A stretch of 64,000 nt of DNA from Streptomyces sp. NBC_00659 (GCF_036226925.1 NZ_CP109031.1:6138001-6202000), one strand, 5' to 3'. Positions 1-9,268 are shown, counted from the stretch's first letter. Numbers and translations are program-made. The notes: generated by a model not told the origin, from the letters alone.

Positions 1-598
1 GGGCCGTGCGCTTGCGGTCCAGGCCGGAGTCCGCGGCCGCGTCCAGCGGGTGCATGTCCAGCTCCGCCACCCGCATCAGGAAGCGCGGTCCGGCGAACGC
101 GGGCTTGTTCTCCTCGTGGTCACGGACCACGTGGCAGGTGTCCTGGCACAGGAAGCACTCGATGCACTTGCGGAACTCCTGCGACCGGTCGACGTCCTCC
201 TGCATCATCCGGTACTCGCCGGGGCCGACACCGGCGGGCGGAACGAAGGCGGGGACCTCCCGCGCCTTGTCGTAGTTGAAACCGACGTCGGTCACCAGAT
301 CCCGTACGACGGGGAAGGCGCGCAGCGGGGTGACGGTGATCGTCTCCTCCTGGGTGAACACCGACATCCGCGTCATGCACATCAGCCGCGGCCGGCCGTT
401 GATCTCCGCCGAGCACGAACCGCACTTGCCCGCCTTGCAGTTCCAGCGCACGGCGAGGTCGGGAGCCTGGGTCGCCTGGAGCCGGTGGATGATGTCCAGC
501 ACCACCTCGCCCTCGTTGACCTCGACCCCGAAGTCCTCCAGGCCGCCGCCCTTCACATCTCCGCGCCACACCTTGAAGCGGGCCTTGTAGCTGCTCAC
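1..598 (-). CDS. sdhB: Succinate dehydrogenase/fumarate reductase iron-sulfur subunit, 3' end cut by the window
   Basis: This is the electron-transfer subunit of complex II, passing electrons from the flavoprotein to the membrane quinone site. The first 199 codons are visible. An N-terminal 2Fe-2S domain carries the CKAGKCGSC cluster motif followed by a fourth cysteine in LMCM. A second domain begins with CIECFLCQDTC, the start of the 4Fe-4S/3Fe-4S ligand set. The GTG start at 598 overlaps the flavoprotein stop by 4 bp (GTGA), so the two are translationally coupled. The C-terminal cluster ligands lie beyond position 1. The family assignment is secure; whether it works as succinate dehydrogenase or fumarate reductase cannot be told from sequence. 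Confidence 0.93.
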   Translation of the reverse strand, partial: MSSYKARFKVWRGDVKGGGLEDFGVEVNEGEVVLDIIHRLQATQAPDLAVRWNCKAGKCGSCSAEINGRPRLMCMTRMSVFTQEETITVTPLRAFPVVRDLVTDVGFNYDKAREVPAFVPPAGVGPGEYRMMQEDVDRSQEFRKCIECFLCQDTCHVVRDHEENKPAFAGPRFLMRVAELDMHPLDAAADSGLDRKRTA

Positions 599-2571
599 TC
601 GTAGAGCTCCTCTTCGGCGAGGTACTTGACCAGCTCCTCCTTCTCGAAGAGGGCGAGCAGGTCGGGGCGGACGGGCTGGGTGGTCTCGTTCACCAGGTCG
701 ATCTGTCCGGCCACCGGGTCGGTGGCGGCCAGTCCGCCGGTGGGGTCGGTGAGCCGGCACAGCAGGTTGATCCGGCGCCAGGAACGCTCCATCGCCGGGT
801 GGTCCTCGCGGGTGTGGCCGCCACGCGACTCCGCGCGCTCCAGTGCCGCCCGGGCGACACACTCGCTGACCAGGAGCATGTTCCGCAGGTCCAGGGAGAG
901 ATGCCAGCCCGGGTTGAACTGGCGGTGGCCCTCCACCCCGGCCCGGCGCGCCCGTACCCGCAGCTCGCCGAGCTTCTCCAGGGCCTGCTCCATCTCGGCC
1001 TCGCGGCGGATGATCCCGACCAGGTCGTTCATGGTCTGCTGGAGCTCCTGGTGCAGGGTGTACGGGTTCTCCGGCGGCTGCGAGGCGACGGCGGGCGCGC
1101 CGCCGGCCGGCGCGGCGGGGACGGACTCGGGTCCCTCGGCGGAGAAGGGCCGTAGCGCCTCCGCGGCGGCCTCGTCGATCTGGGTGTCGTCCAGCGGCGG
1201 GCGGGCGCCGTCCCCGGTGAGACCGGCCGCGTACTCCGCCGCGTGCCACCCGGCCCGCCGCCCGAACACCAGCAGGTCGGAAAGGGAGTTGCCGCCGAGC
1301 CGGTTGGAGCCGTGCATACCGCCCGCGACCTCGCCGGCGGCGAACAGCCCGGGCACCCCGCGCGCCGCCGCCGTGTCCGAGTCGACCGCGATGCCGCCCA
1401 TGACGTAGTGGCAGGTGGGCCCGACCTCCATCGCCTCGGCGGTGATGTCGACATCGGCCAGCTCCTTGAACTGGTGGTACATCGAGGGCAGCCGGCGTTT
1501 GATCACCTCGGCGGGCATCCGGGTCGACACATCGAGGAAGACGCCCCCGTGCGGTGATCCGCGGCCCGCCTTCACCTCGGAGTTGATGGCCCGTGCCACC
1601 TCGTCGCGCGGCAGCAGCTCCGGTGGACGCCGGTTGTGGTCCGGGTCCTCGTACCAGCGGTCGCCCTCCTCCTCCGACTGCGCGTACTTCTCCTTGAAGA
1701 CGTCGGGGATGTAGTCGAACATGAACCGCTTGCCCTCGGAGTTGCGCAGCACCCCGCCGTCACCGCGCACCGACTCGGTGACGAGGATGCCCTTGACCGA
1801 CGGCGGCCAGACCATGCCGGTCGGATGGAACTGCACGAACTCCATGTTCAGCAGCGGTGCCCCGGCGAGCAGTGCCAGCGCGTGCCCGTCGCCCGTGTAC
1901 TCCCACGAGTTGGAGGTCACCTTGAAGGACTTGCCGATGCCGCCGGTGGCGATCACCACGGAGGGGGCCTCCAGGACGAAGAAGCGCCCCGACTCCCGTT
2001 CGTAGCAGAAGGTTCCGGAGATTCGCTGTCCGTCCTTCAATATCCGTGTGACGGTGCATTCCTGATAGACCTTCAGGCGCGACTCGTAGTCACCGGTCTC
2101 CCGCTTGTCCTCCTGCTGGAGGGACACGATCTTCTGCTGGAGCGTGCGGATCAGTTCGAGCCCGGTGCGGTCGCCGACGTGGGCGAGGCGCGGATACTCG
2201 TGGCCGCCGAAGTTGCGTTGCGAGATCCGTCCGTCCTTCGTCCGGTCGAACAGGGCGCCCCAGGTCTCCAGTTCCCAGACCCGGTCCGGTGCCTCGCGGG
2301 CGTGCAGTTCGGCCATCCGCCACTGGTTGAGGAACTTGCCGCCGCGCATGGTGTCGCGGAAGTGCACCTGCCAGTTGTCGCCGGAGTTCACATTGCCCAT
2401 GGCGGCCGCGATGCCGCCCTCGGCCATCACCGTGTGGGCCTTGCCGAACAGCGACTTGCAGATCACCGCCGTACGGGCACCGCGCTCGCGCGCCTCGATC
2501 GCGGCACGCAGTCCGGCGCCACCGGCACCGACCACGACGACGTCCCACTCCTGTCGGTCGACCACGGACAT
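595..2571 (-). CDS. sdhA: Succinate dehydrogenase/fumarate reductase flavoprotein subunit
   Basis: Catalytic FAD subunit of complex II, 658 residues, oxidising succinate to fumarate. The N-terminus has the dinucleotide-binding VVVGAGGAGLRAAIEA motif. AHTVMAEGG around residue 46 holds the histidine expected to bind FAD covalently. The capping and substrate region includes NFGGHEYPR and the C-terminal helical domain is complete. It lies 18 bp downstream of the membrane subunit and overlaps the iron-sulfur gene by 4 bp. The length and the paired small membrane protein match the Sdh1-type (type-B) enzymes of actinobacteria rather than the sdhCDAB type. Confidence 0.93.
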   Translation of the reverse strand: MSVVDRQEWDVVVVGAGGAGLRAAIEARERGARTAVICKSLFGKAHTVMAEGGIAAAMGNVNSGDNWQVHFRDTMRGGKFLNQWRMAELHAREAPDRVWELETWGALFDRTKDGRISQRNFGGHEYPRLAHVGDRTGLELIRTLQQKIVSLQQEDKRETGDYESRLKVYQECTVTRILKDGQRISGTFCYERESGRFFVLEAPSVVIATGGIGKSFKVTSNSWEYTGDGHALALLAGAPLLNMEFVQFHPTGMVWPPSVKGILVTESVRGDGGVLRNSEGKRFMFDYIPDVFKEKYAQSEEEGDRWYEDPDHNRRPPELLPRDEVARAINSEVKAGRGSPHGGVFLDVSTRMPAEVIKRRLPSMYHQFKELADVDITAEAMEVGPTCHYVMGGIAVDSDTAAARGVPGLFAAGEVAGGMHGSNRLGGNSLSDLLVFGRRAGWHAAEYAAGLTGDGARPPLDDTQIDEAAAEALRPFSAEGPESVPAAPAGGAPAVASQPPENPYTLHQELQQTMNDLVGIIRREAEMEQALEKLGELRVRARRAGVEGHRQFNPGWHLSLDLRNMLLVSECVARAALERAESRGGHTREDHPAMERSWRRINLLCRLTDPTGGLAATDPVAGQIDLVNETTQPVRPDLLALFEKEELVKYLAEEELYE

Positions 2572-2589
2572 CAGGGGGCTCCACCCAAT

Positions 2590-3411
2590 CTAGAAGAAGC
2601 GCGGATCGTCGAAGGCGCCGGACGCGACCAGGTACACGTAGAAGTCGGCGAGCGCCACGCTCACCAACGACGCCCAGGCGAGCAGCATGTGACGGGCGTT
2701 CAGCTTCCCGACCCACTGCCATATCCGGTACCGCACGGGATGCTTGGAGAAGTGCTTGAGCTTCCCGCCGACGATGTGCCGGCAGGAGTGGCAGGAGAGG
2801 GTGTACGCCCAGATCAGCGTGATGTTCACCAGGAACACCAGCGTGCCGAGGCCCATGTGGCCCCAGGCGTAGTGCTCGTCGCGGAAGGAGAGCACGGTGT
2901 CGTACGTGAGGATGGCGGCGACGACGAGGGCCGCGTAGAAGAAGTACCGGTGGATGTTCTGGAGGATCAGCGGGAAGCGGGTCTCACCGGTGTACTTCTT
3001 GTGCGGCTCGGCCACCGCGCAGGCCGGCGGGCTCGCCCAGAAGCCCCGGTAGTAGGCCTTGCGGTAGTAGTAGCAGGTCAGCCGGAAGCCGAGCGGGAAG
3101 ACCAGGATGATGATCGCGGGGGAGATGGCCCACCAGCTCCCGAACAGGTCCGCGTTCGGCCCGGCGCGCATGGTTCCGCACCGCTCGGCCAGACACGGCG
3201 AGTAGAACGGCGAGACGTAGGGCGCCGCGTAGTAGTGCGCGTCCGAGAAGGCCCGCCAGGTCGAGTACACGATGAAGGCCAGCAACCCGGCCGCGGTGGC
3301 GGCGGGCGCCAGCCACCAGCGGTCGGTCCGCAGATGCGGGGCGGCGATCGCGGCGCGCGTACCGGTTCGTACTCCGCCGCTGTTCAGATGAGGTTCCGTA
3401 CCAGTGGCCAA
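2590..3411 (-). CDS. Succinate dehydrogenase membrane-anchor (cytochrome b-type) subunit
   Basis: A 273-residue membrane protein with about five hydrophobic helices (near residues 35-55, 90-112, 150-172, 180-205 and 240-262). It is the expected quinone-binding anchor of the adjacent sdhAB. It resembles the single long membrane subunit of mycobacterial Sdh1 rather than two short SdhC/SdhD proteins. Conserved histidines in NIHRYFF and SCHSCRH are plausible heme or quinone ligands, which is inference. The reading frame opens with TTG at 3411 and no ATG or GTG lies just upstream in frame; a downstream start is possible. Confidence 0.8.
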   Translation of the reverse strand: MATGTEPHLNSGGVRTGTRAAIAAPHLRTDRWWLAPAATAAGLLAFIVYSTWRAFSDAHYYAAPYVSPFYSPCLAERCGTMRAGPNADLFGSWWAISPAIIILVFPLGFRLTCYYYRKAYYRGFWASPPACAVAEPHKKYTGETRFPLILQNIHRYFFYAALVVAAILTYDTVLSFRDEHYAWGHMGLGTLVFLVNITLIWAYTLSCHSCRHIVGGKLKHFSKHPVRYRIWQWVGKLNARHMLLAWASLVSVALADFYVYLVASGAFDDPRFF

Positions 3412-3456
3412 CTTCGCACTCCGGTCGGGTTCGGGGGCGCGCCGGTGTCGAGGGCG

Positions 3457-3783
3457 CTAGTGGGAGGGACCGTGGTGCGCGCCGAGACCCTCGTCGTCGG
3501 AATCGGTCCACAAGGAGCTGTCGTACGGGGTGTCGGGGATGGGCACCAGGTCGGGGAGCCGGCCGGACACGGCTCCCGCCGCTCCCGGCACGGCCGGGAG
3601 CCCGGGGGCGCGGGCCGCGGTGGACTCGCGCAGCAGCGCGAGACTCTCGCGCAGGTGGTCGGCGTCGGCGCGCACACGGCGCATCTCCAGACCGGTGCCC
3701 ATCTGCTGTTCCAGGCGCCGCACCGACCGCTGAAGATCGTCGAGGCAGCGCTGGACTGACGTCAGATCGTCGTGCACGGACAT
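3457..3783 (-). CDS. Small coiled-coil protein, first gene of the sdh operon
   Basis: A 108-residue protein of unknown function. Residues 5-55 are a heptad-like, charged helix (LDDLQRSVRRLEQQM) followed by a proline-rich linker and an acidic tail ending in PYDSSLWTDSDDEGLG. There is no signal peptide or membrane segment. The ATG at 3783 has a GAGGG ribosome site about 8 nt upstream, and the gene ends 45 bp before the Sdh membrane subunit, so it probably heads the operon. I recognise this as a conserved Streptomyces hypothetical from memory only; an assembly or accessory role for Sdh is a guess from position. Confidence 0.7.
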   Translation of the reverse strand: MSVHDDLTSVQRCLDDLQRSVRRLEQQMGTGLEMRRVRADADHLRESLALLRESTAARAPGLPAVPGAAGAVSGRLPDLVPIPDTPYDSSLWTDSDDEGLGAHHGPSH

Positions 3784-4255
3784 GACTTGCCCTCACTTCC
3801 GTGGGCCCAGCGGCCTTCAGGCGGCAACGTTCATGCGCCTGCGAGTGTTGCGCGTCACAAGCACCTGTGTGAAGGCGTGTGCACGGATTGAAGGCTCGCG
3901 CGCTCCAGAACGAACCCCGTGCGCCGGGTTTTCGACGCGCGCGCCGGTCGAGTTCCCCGTGCGCCCGGGAGCGGGCCGGGGGGCCGCGCGGCAGGCCGGA
4001 CGGCGCGCGGGAGCGGGCGGCGGGGCCGCGCACCCGTGTGCGCCGTGCCTGGGCGGGCGCCCGTGACGCGGCCTCGGGCTGGTTCCGGATTGGGCCGCAC
4101 GAGTGGGTTCCGCGCGCCCGTCGCCGTGTCGCCGCCTCCCCTCTACCGGTCTGCTCTTCAGTTGGCCTGTAGATCGGATGAACTCCCTAATACCGCCGAA
4201 CGGGATCAGAAGCAGACCTGCCCCCGCGGCGGAGCGTCCCCCGGAGGTTGCAGTG
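3784..4255. other. Divergent intergenic region between the sdh operon and the LpqW-type lipoprotein
   Basis: A 472-bp spacer that should hold the promoters of the leftward sdh operon and the rightward lipoprotein gene. The half nearest sdh is GC-rich without clear structure. Near 4160-4205 composition drops and a TAATAC-like -10 occurs at about 4188, without a convincing -35. GGAGG at 4243-4247 is the ribosome site for the ATG at 4256. No gene is supported here. Confidence 0.5.
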
Positions 4256-6760
4256 ATGTCCCACGAAGGCGTCGGACTGCGCGCGGTGATGCGCTCGGCC
4301 GCATTCCTCACCGCGGGCGTGCTCGCGGTACCCGCCCTCGCCGCGTGCAGTGCGGACGGCGAGGCGGACAGACCCGTGGCCGTGCAGGACATCGCGCCCG
4401 CGTCCCGTGACCTGATCGCCGACGGCGGCACCCTGCGCTGGGCCGTGGACGCCGTACCGGAGACGCTGAACGCGTTCCAGGCGGACGCCGACGCCGCGAC
4501 CGCCCGTGTCGCCGGCGCCGTCCTGCCGTCCATGTACCGGCTCGACGCGAACGGGCGGCCGCAGATCAACTCCGACTACCTGGAGTCGGCGAAGGTCGTG
4601 GGCACGTCGCCCAAGCAGGTCGTGCTGTACAAGCTCAACCAGCAGGCCGTGTGGAGCGACGGACGCGAGATCGGCGCCGCCGACTTCGCCGCCCAGTGGC
4701 GCGCCCTGTCCGGCAAGGACTCCGCGTACTGGACGGCACGCAACGCCGGGTACGACCGGATCGAGAAGATCGAGCGCGGCAAGAACAACCTGGAGGTCCG
4801 CGTCACCTTCAGCCGGCGCTACGCCGACTGGAGGGCGCTGTTCTCGCCGCTGTACCCGAAGGACGTCATGGGTACCGCGGACTCCTTCAACGACGGCGCG
4901 CGGCGCAAGCTCAAGGTCACCGCGGGGCCCTTCGCCCTGAAGACGGTCGACCGCAAGGCCGGGGAGGTGCGCCTCACGCGCAACGCGCGCTGGTGGGGCC
5001 GCCCCAGCAAGCTCGACGAGATCGATCTGGTGGCCGTCGCCCGTGACAAGCGGGCCGAGGCGCTCGCCGACGACAGGCTCGACCTGGCCGAGATCGACCC
5101 CGCCGAAGCCGAGCGCGTCACGCTCGCGGCCCGGCACAAGGACGGCGCGCCGTTGCAGGGGGCCTCCGCGACGAGCGAGAAGGACCCGTCCGCGGAGAAG
5201 AGCGAGAAGAGCGAGAAGAGCGACAAGGACGAGAAGAGCGAGAAGGAAACGTCCAGGAAGAAGGGCGAGAAGAGCGAGTCCGAGTCCGACGAGGAGGACG
5301 GCAAGAACGCGGCGGACGAGAAGAGCGACAAGGACGAGACCGCCAAGCACGAGAAGAGCTCGAAGGACGACGAGGAGGCCGACAAGAGCGACAAGAGCGA
5401 CAAGGACGAGAACGGCGAGAAGAGCGACAAGAGCGACAAGAGCGAGAAGGGCGCCAAGCACGAGAAGTCCGACGGGAGTGAGCGCGACGACGAGAGCGAG
5501 AAGGGGGAGCCGGGTACGAAGGGAAGCGGGGCGAAGACGGCCTCGCGGTCGGCGCTGAGCGGCTTCGTGGTCCGCAAGTCTCTCGAACCCGCCTACACGC
5601 AGCTCGCCCTCAACGGCTCCGAGGGCCCACTCGCCGACGAGCGCGTCCGCCGCGCCGTGGCCCGTGCCCTGGACCGCAAGGAACTCGCCCGGGTCGTCCT
5701 CCAGCCGCTCGGTCTGCCCGCCGAGCCGGTCGGCAGCCATCTCGCCCTCGCCGGACAGGCCGCGTACGCCGACAGCAGCGGCGCCCTCGGCAACCAGGAC
5801 GCCGCCGAGGCGCGGGCGCTGCTCGCGGACGCCGGGTGGGTGCCGGGCGGGCCGGTCACGGAGCAGAAGAAGACGGAGAAGGCGGCCGGGTCCAAGGGCA
5901 AGAAGGGCGACGGCGGCGAGGACGGCAGGCCGGGCAAGGGCGGAACGTACGTCCTCGGTGACGACGACAAGCCCTCGGGAGTGGGCCGGGAGCCGGCCCA
6001 GGACCCCAAGGACCACGCGAGGAAGCAGGAGCAGCAGACCGGCGTGCGGCAGGGCGTCCACACGGACGAGCAGGCCGCCCGGCACGTGGACGGCCGGCAG
6101 TACGCCGGGCAGGGCGGCCTTCCGGGGGCGTACGCGCCCAAGGGGACGGCCGCTCCGGCGGGCGCCGCGTCCAATGTCCTCGCCAAGGACGGCAAACCGC
6201 TCGCGCTGCGCTTCGTCGTTCCCTCCGGCGCGGGCTCGGAGTCCCTGCGCCTCGTGGCCGACCGGATCGCGCGGATGCTCCAGCGGGTCGGTGTCCGTAC
6301 GGACATCACGAAGGTCTCCGACGACAGCTACTTCAAGGACCACATCGCCTCGGGAGACTACGACCTGGCGCTCTACTCGTGGCCCGCCTCCGCCTTCCCG
6401 GCCACCGACGCCCGCCCGATCTACGCCAAGCCCGTTCCGGCGGCGGACGGCTCGCTGAGCGTCGAGCAGAACTACACCCGCGTCGGCACCGACCAGGTCG
6501 ATCAGCTCTTCGACCAGGCGCTCTCCACCCTGAACGAGGACGAGGAACGCTCCCTCGTCCGCAAGGCGGACGCCCGTATCTGGGCCGCCGCCGGCTCCAT
6601 CCCCCTCTACCAGCGCCCCCAGCTCGCCGCCGCCCGCGCCGGCCTGGCGAACACCGGAGCCTTCGGCTTCCAGACTCCGGTGTACGAGGACATGGGCTTC
6701 CTCAAGAAGGGCGCGAAGGGGTCGCAGCAGACCCCGACAGCGGGCCGTACCGGAAAGTAG
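4256..6760 (+). CDS. lpqW: LpqW-type lipoprotein, ABC transporter family 5 solute-binding fold with charged low-complexity insert
   Basis: An 834-residue secreted lipoprotein. The signal peptide ends in a lipobox, ALAAC, at about residue 25, and an SBP_bac_5 (oligopeptide-binding) fold is split by two inserts. Residues about 305-425 are almost only Glu, Lys, Asp and Ser (EKSDK-type repeats); about 535-638 is a Gly/Lys/Gln-rich linker. The remaining blocks, such as TLRWAVDAVPETLNAF and the C-terminal PLYQRPQ, fit the fold. No permease or ATPase genes adjoin it. In mycobacteria LpqW lies beside typA and regulates lipoarabinomannan/PIM synthesis rather than uptake; this gene is beside typA too. 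The ATG at 4256 is preceded by GGAGG. The LpqW assignment rests on fold plus synteny. Confidence 0.75.
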   Translation: MSHEGVGLRAVMRSAAFLTAGVLAVPALAACSADGEADRPVAVQDIAPASRDLIADGGTLRWAVDAVPETLNAFQADADAATARVAGAVLPSMYRLDANGRPQINSDYLESAKVVGTSPKQVVLYKLNQQAVWSDGREIGAADFAAQWRALSGKDSAYWTARNAGYDRIEKIERGKNNLEVRVTFSRRYADWRALFSPLYPKDVMGTADSFNDGARRKLKVTAGPFALKTVDRKAGEVRLTRNARWWGRPSKLDEIDLVAVARDKRAEALADDRLDLAEIDPAEAERVTLAARHKDGAPLQGASATSEKDPSAEKSEKSEKSDKDEKSEKETSRKKGEKSESESDEEDGKNAADEKSDKDETAKHEKSSKDDEEADKSDKSDKDENGEKSDKSDKSEKGAKHEKSDGSERDDESEKGEPGTKGSGAKTASRSALSGFVVRKSLEPAYTQLALNGSEGPLADERVRRAVARALDRKELARVVLQPLGLPAEPVGSHLALAGQAAYADSSGALGNQDAAEARALLADAGWVPGGPVTEQKKTEKAAGSKGKKGDGGEDGRPGKGGTYVLGDDDKPSGVGREPAQDPKDHARKQEQQTGVRQGVHTDEQAARHVDGRQYAGQGGLPGAYAPKGTAAPAGAASNVLAKDGKPLALRFVVPSGAGSESLRLVADRIARMLQRVGVRTDITKVSDDSYFKDHIASGDYDLALYSWPASAFPATDARPIYAKPVPAADGSLSVEQNYTRVGTDQVDQLFDQALSTLNEDEERSLVRKADARIWAAAGSIPLYQRPQLAAARAGLANTGAFGFQTPVYEDMGFLKKGAKGSQQTPTAGRTGK

Positions 6761-6767
6761 GGCGCCC

Positions 6768-6800
6768 CCCTGTGTCCGGTGACCATCACTGGACACAGGG
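6768..6800. terminator. Stem-loop terminator after the LpqW-type gene
   Basis: A 15-bp stem (6768-6782 with 6786-6800, including one G-T pair) with a 3-nt loop lies 8 nt after the stop codon. There is no T-tract, as is usual in high-GC actinobacteria. Confidence 0.75.
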
Positions 6801-6815
6801 ACACGGGGGACGACC

Positions 6816-6902
6816 ATGAACCGCCGCGCGCTCACGAACCCCTTCATCTACACCTGCCGGGGCGGCGCCGCCGAGCCGGTCAGGGGGCATGTGGTGACCT
6901 GA
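6816..6902 (+). CDS. Possible 28-residue small ORF
   Basis: A short frame, beginning MNRRALTNPFIY and ending GHVVT, starts at an ATG preceded by GGGGGA at a reasonable distance and lies directly after the terminator hairpin. Codons are G/C-ending but so is most random sequence here. No family is recognised; it may be chance. Confidence 0.2.
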   Translation: MNRRALTNPFIYTCRGGAAEPVRGHVVT

Positions 6903-7199
6903 GAGACGGTCGGCGGCGGGTTTCTGTCCTGTACGGAGCGCATGATCGACGAAGGCCCCGCGAAGGCGGGGGCCGCCGAGCGTACGGCCGCCCGCACGCT
7001 CTGTCCTGCCGGTTCACCTGCGGCGAAGAGTGCCTGATCACAAGGCCGGGACCCGCCCCGGCGGGGTCGCGCCTCCGGGCCCGCGGAGGCCGTCTCCGTC
7101 CGGGCCCCGTACGATGGGGTAAGGCCGTGGCGTGTTCAGCCCGGCAGTGGCCCCGCGGATGCGGAGGCCGTCCACTCACTCCGGGAGAAGCGCCTCACT

Positions 7200-9113
7200 A
7201 TGGCCACGCGCCACGACATCCGCAACGTCGCCATCGTCGCCCACGTCGACCACGGCAAGACCACCCTGGTCGACGCCATGCTCAAGCAGGCCGGTGCCTT
7301 CGCCGCGCACGCCGCAGAGTCGCTGGACGACCGCATGATGGACTCGAACGACCTGGAACGTGAGAAGGGCATCACGATCCTGGCGAAGAACACGGCGGTC
7401 AAGTACCACCCGAAGGATGGCGGCGACGTCATCACGATCAACATCATCGACACCCCCGGCCACGCCGACTTCGGTGGTGAGGTCGAGCGCGGTCTGTCGA
7501 TGGTGGACGCGGTCGTCCTGCTGGTCGACGCCTCCGAGGGCCCGCTGCCCCAGACCCGCTTCGTGCTGCGCAAGGCGCTGCAGCAGCGTCTGCCGGTCAT
7601 CCTGTGCATCAACAAGACCGACCGCCCGGACTCCCGGATCGACGAGGTCGTCAACGAGACCTACGACCTCTTCCTGGACCTGGACGCCGACGAGGAGCAG
7701 ATCGAGTTCCCGATCGTCTACGCGTGTGCGCGTGACGGCGTGGCCTCGCTGACCAAGCCGGAGGACGGCACGGTCCCGGCCGACAGCGACAGCCTGGAGC
7801 CGTTCTTCACCACGATCCTGGAGTCCGTCCCGGCCCCGTCCTTCGACGAGGCCGCGCCGCTCCAGGCCCACGTGACCAACCTGGACGCCGACAACTTCCT
7901 CGGCCGTATCGCGCTGCTCCGCGTCGAGCAGGGCGAGCTGCGCAAGGGCCAGACCGTCACGTGGATCAAGCGCGACGGCACGATGTCCAACGTGCGCATC
8001 ACCGAGCTGCTGATGACCGAGGCGCTCACCCGCAAGCCCGCCGAGGTGGCCGGCCCCGGTGACATCTGCGCCGTCGCCGGTATCCCGGACATCATGATCG
8101 GCGAGACCCTGGCCGACCCGGAGAACCCGATCGCGCTGCCGCTGATCACGGTCGACGAGCCGGCGATCTCCATGACCATCGGCACGAACACCTCGCCGCT
8201 GGTCGGCCGTGGTGGCACGGGCAAGGGCGCGGACGCCAAGGCCGCGGTCAAGGACAAGGACCGCAAGGTCACCGCCCGCCAGGTCAAGGACCGCCTCGAC
8301 CGCGAGCTGGTCGGTAACGTCTCCCTCCGTGTGCTCGACACCGAGCGCCCGGACGCCTGGGAGGTCCAGGGCCGCGGTGAGCTGGCGCTCGCCATCCTGG
8401 TCGAGCAGATGCGCCGCGAGGGCTTCGAGCTGACCATCGGCAAGCCGCAGGTGGTCACCCAGGTGATCGACGGCAAGGTGCACGAGCCGGTCGAGCGTAT
8501 GACGATCGACGTGCCCGAGGAGCACATGGGCGCGGTCACGCAGCTCATGGGCGTCCGCAAGGGCCGCATGGACAACATGTCGAACCACGGCTCCGGCTGG
8601 GTTCGCCTGGAGTTCGTCGTTCCGTCCCGCGGTCTCATCGGCTTCCGGACCGAGTTCCTGACCGGCACGCGCGGTACGGGCATCGCCCACTCCATCCACG
8701 AGGGCCACGAGCCGTGGTTCGGCACCCTGACGACCCGTAACAACGGTTCGCTGGTCGCCGACCGCGCCGGCGCCGTCACCGCGTTCGCGATGACGAACCT
8801 CCAGGAGCGCGGTGTGCTGTTCACCGACCCCGGCACCGAGGTGTACGAGGGCATGATCGTCGGCGAGAACTCCCGCGCCGACGACATGGACGTGAACATC
8901 ACCAAGGAGAAGAAGCTCACCAACATGCGGTCGGCCGCCGCCGACTCGTTCGAGGCGATCGTCCCGCCGCGCAAGCTCTCCCTGGAGCAGTCGCTGGAGT
9001 TCTGCCGCGACGACGAGTGCGTCGAGGTTACCCCGGAGTCCGTTCGCATCCGCAAGCTCGTTCTCGACCAGAAGGAGCGCGGTCGCACGGCCAGCCGCGC
9101 CAAGCACGGCTGA
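7200..9113 (+). CDS. typA: Ribosome-associated translational GTPase TypA/BipA
   Basis: A 637-residue GTPase that binds the 70S ribosome and supports assembly and stress growth. The G1 motif is AHVDHGKTTL at residues about 15-24; the switch region has EREKGITIL; G3 is DTPGHADFGGEV; G4 is NKTDRPD. Domain II, an EF-G-like fold (ELALAILVEQMRREGFEL) and the TypA-specific C-terminal domain follow. The length is normal. It is monocistronic: a long spacer precedes it and two strong hairpins follow it. The gene beside it (LpqW-type) is also its neighbour in mycobacteria. Confidence 0.96.
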   Translation: MATRHDIRNVAIVAHVDHGKTTLVDAMLKQAGAFAAHAAESLDDRMMDSNDLEREKGITILAKNTAVKYHPKDGGDVITINIIDTPGHADFGGEVERGLSMVDAVVLLVDASEGPLPQTRFVLRKALQQRLPVILCINKTDRPDSRIDEVVNETYDLFLDLDADEEQIEFPIVYACARDGVASLTKPEDGTVPADSDSLEPFFTTILESVPAPSFDEAAPLQAHVTNLDADNFLGRIALLRVEQGELRKGQTVTWIKRDGTMSNVRITELLMTEALTRKPAEVAGPGDICAVAGIPDIMIGETLADPENPIALPLITVDEPAISMTIGTNTSPLVGRGGTGKGADAKAAVKDKDRKVTARQVKDRLDRELVGNVSLRVLDTERPDAWEVQGRGELALAILVEQMRREGFELTIGKPQVVTQVIDGKVHEPVERMTIDVPEEHMGAVTQLMGVRKGRMDNMSNHGSGWVRLEFVVPSRGLIGFRTEFLTGTRGTGIAHSIHEGHEPWFGTLTTRNNGSLVADRAGAVTAFAMTNLQERGVLFTDPGTEVYEGMIVGENSRADDMDVNITKEKKLTNMRSAAADSFEAIVPPRKLSLEQSLEFCRDDECVEVTPESVRIRKLVLDQKERGRTASRAKHG

Positions 9114-9126
9114 CAAGCCGTTTGCC

Positions 9127-9167
9127 GGACCCGACGGACGCCGCCGCGAGCGGTGTCCGCCGGGTCC
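9127..9167. terminator. First typA terminator hairpin
   Basis: A 13-bp stem with one mismatch (9127-9139 with 9155-9167) begins 13 nt after the typA stop. Confidence 0.75.
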
Positions 9168-9235
9168 GTGACGTGCCGTCCAGGGGCCTCTGAAAGGCCC
9201 GGTGACGTGCCGTCCGGGTGGCCTCTGAAAGGCCC
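9168..9235. repeat. Two tandem copies of a 34-bp unit
   Basis: Positions 9168-9201 and 9202-9235 are head-to-tail copies beginning GTGACGTGCCGTCC and ending GCCTCTGAAAGGCCCG, differing only in the middle few bases. Each copy contains a small GGCC...GGCC hairpin. It lies between the two typA terminators. Confidence 0.85.
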
Positions 9236-9268
9236 GGTTCACCGCGCTGCGGGGAGCCGGGCCTTCTT
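9230..9268 (+). terminator. Second typA terminator with T-rich tail
   Basis: An 11-bp stem (9230-9240 with 9254-9264, one G-T pair) is followed by TTCTTCG, a near-classical intrinsic terminator. Confidence 0.8.

Larger units (their letters stand above)
6761..7199. other. Intergenic region upstream of typA
   Basis: A 439-bp spacer. It begins with the terminator hairpin, continues through GC-rich sequence with no convincing gene, and contains TACGAT at about 7109, a plausible -10 for typA without a clear -35. The typA ribosome site GGGAGAAG lies about 10 nt before its ATG. Confidence 0.45.

Noticed and set aside
3840..3860. A CRP-like site upstream of the sdh operon (AGTGT-N6-TCACA)
   Set aside because: The left half is shifted from the TGTGA consensus; too weak to claim.
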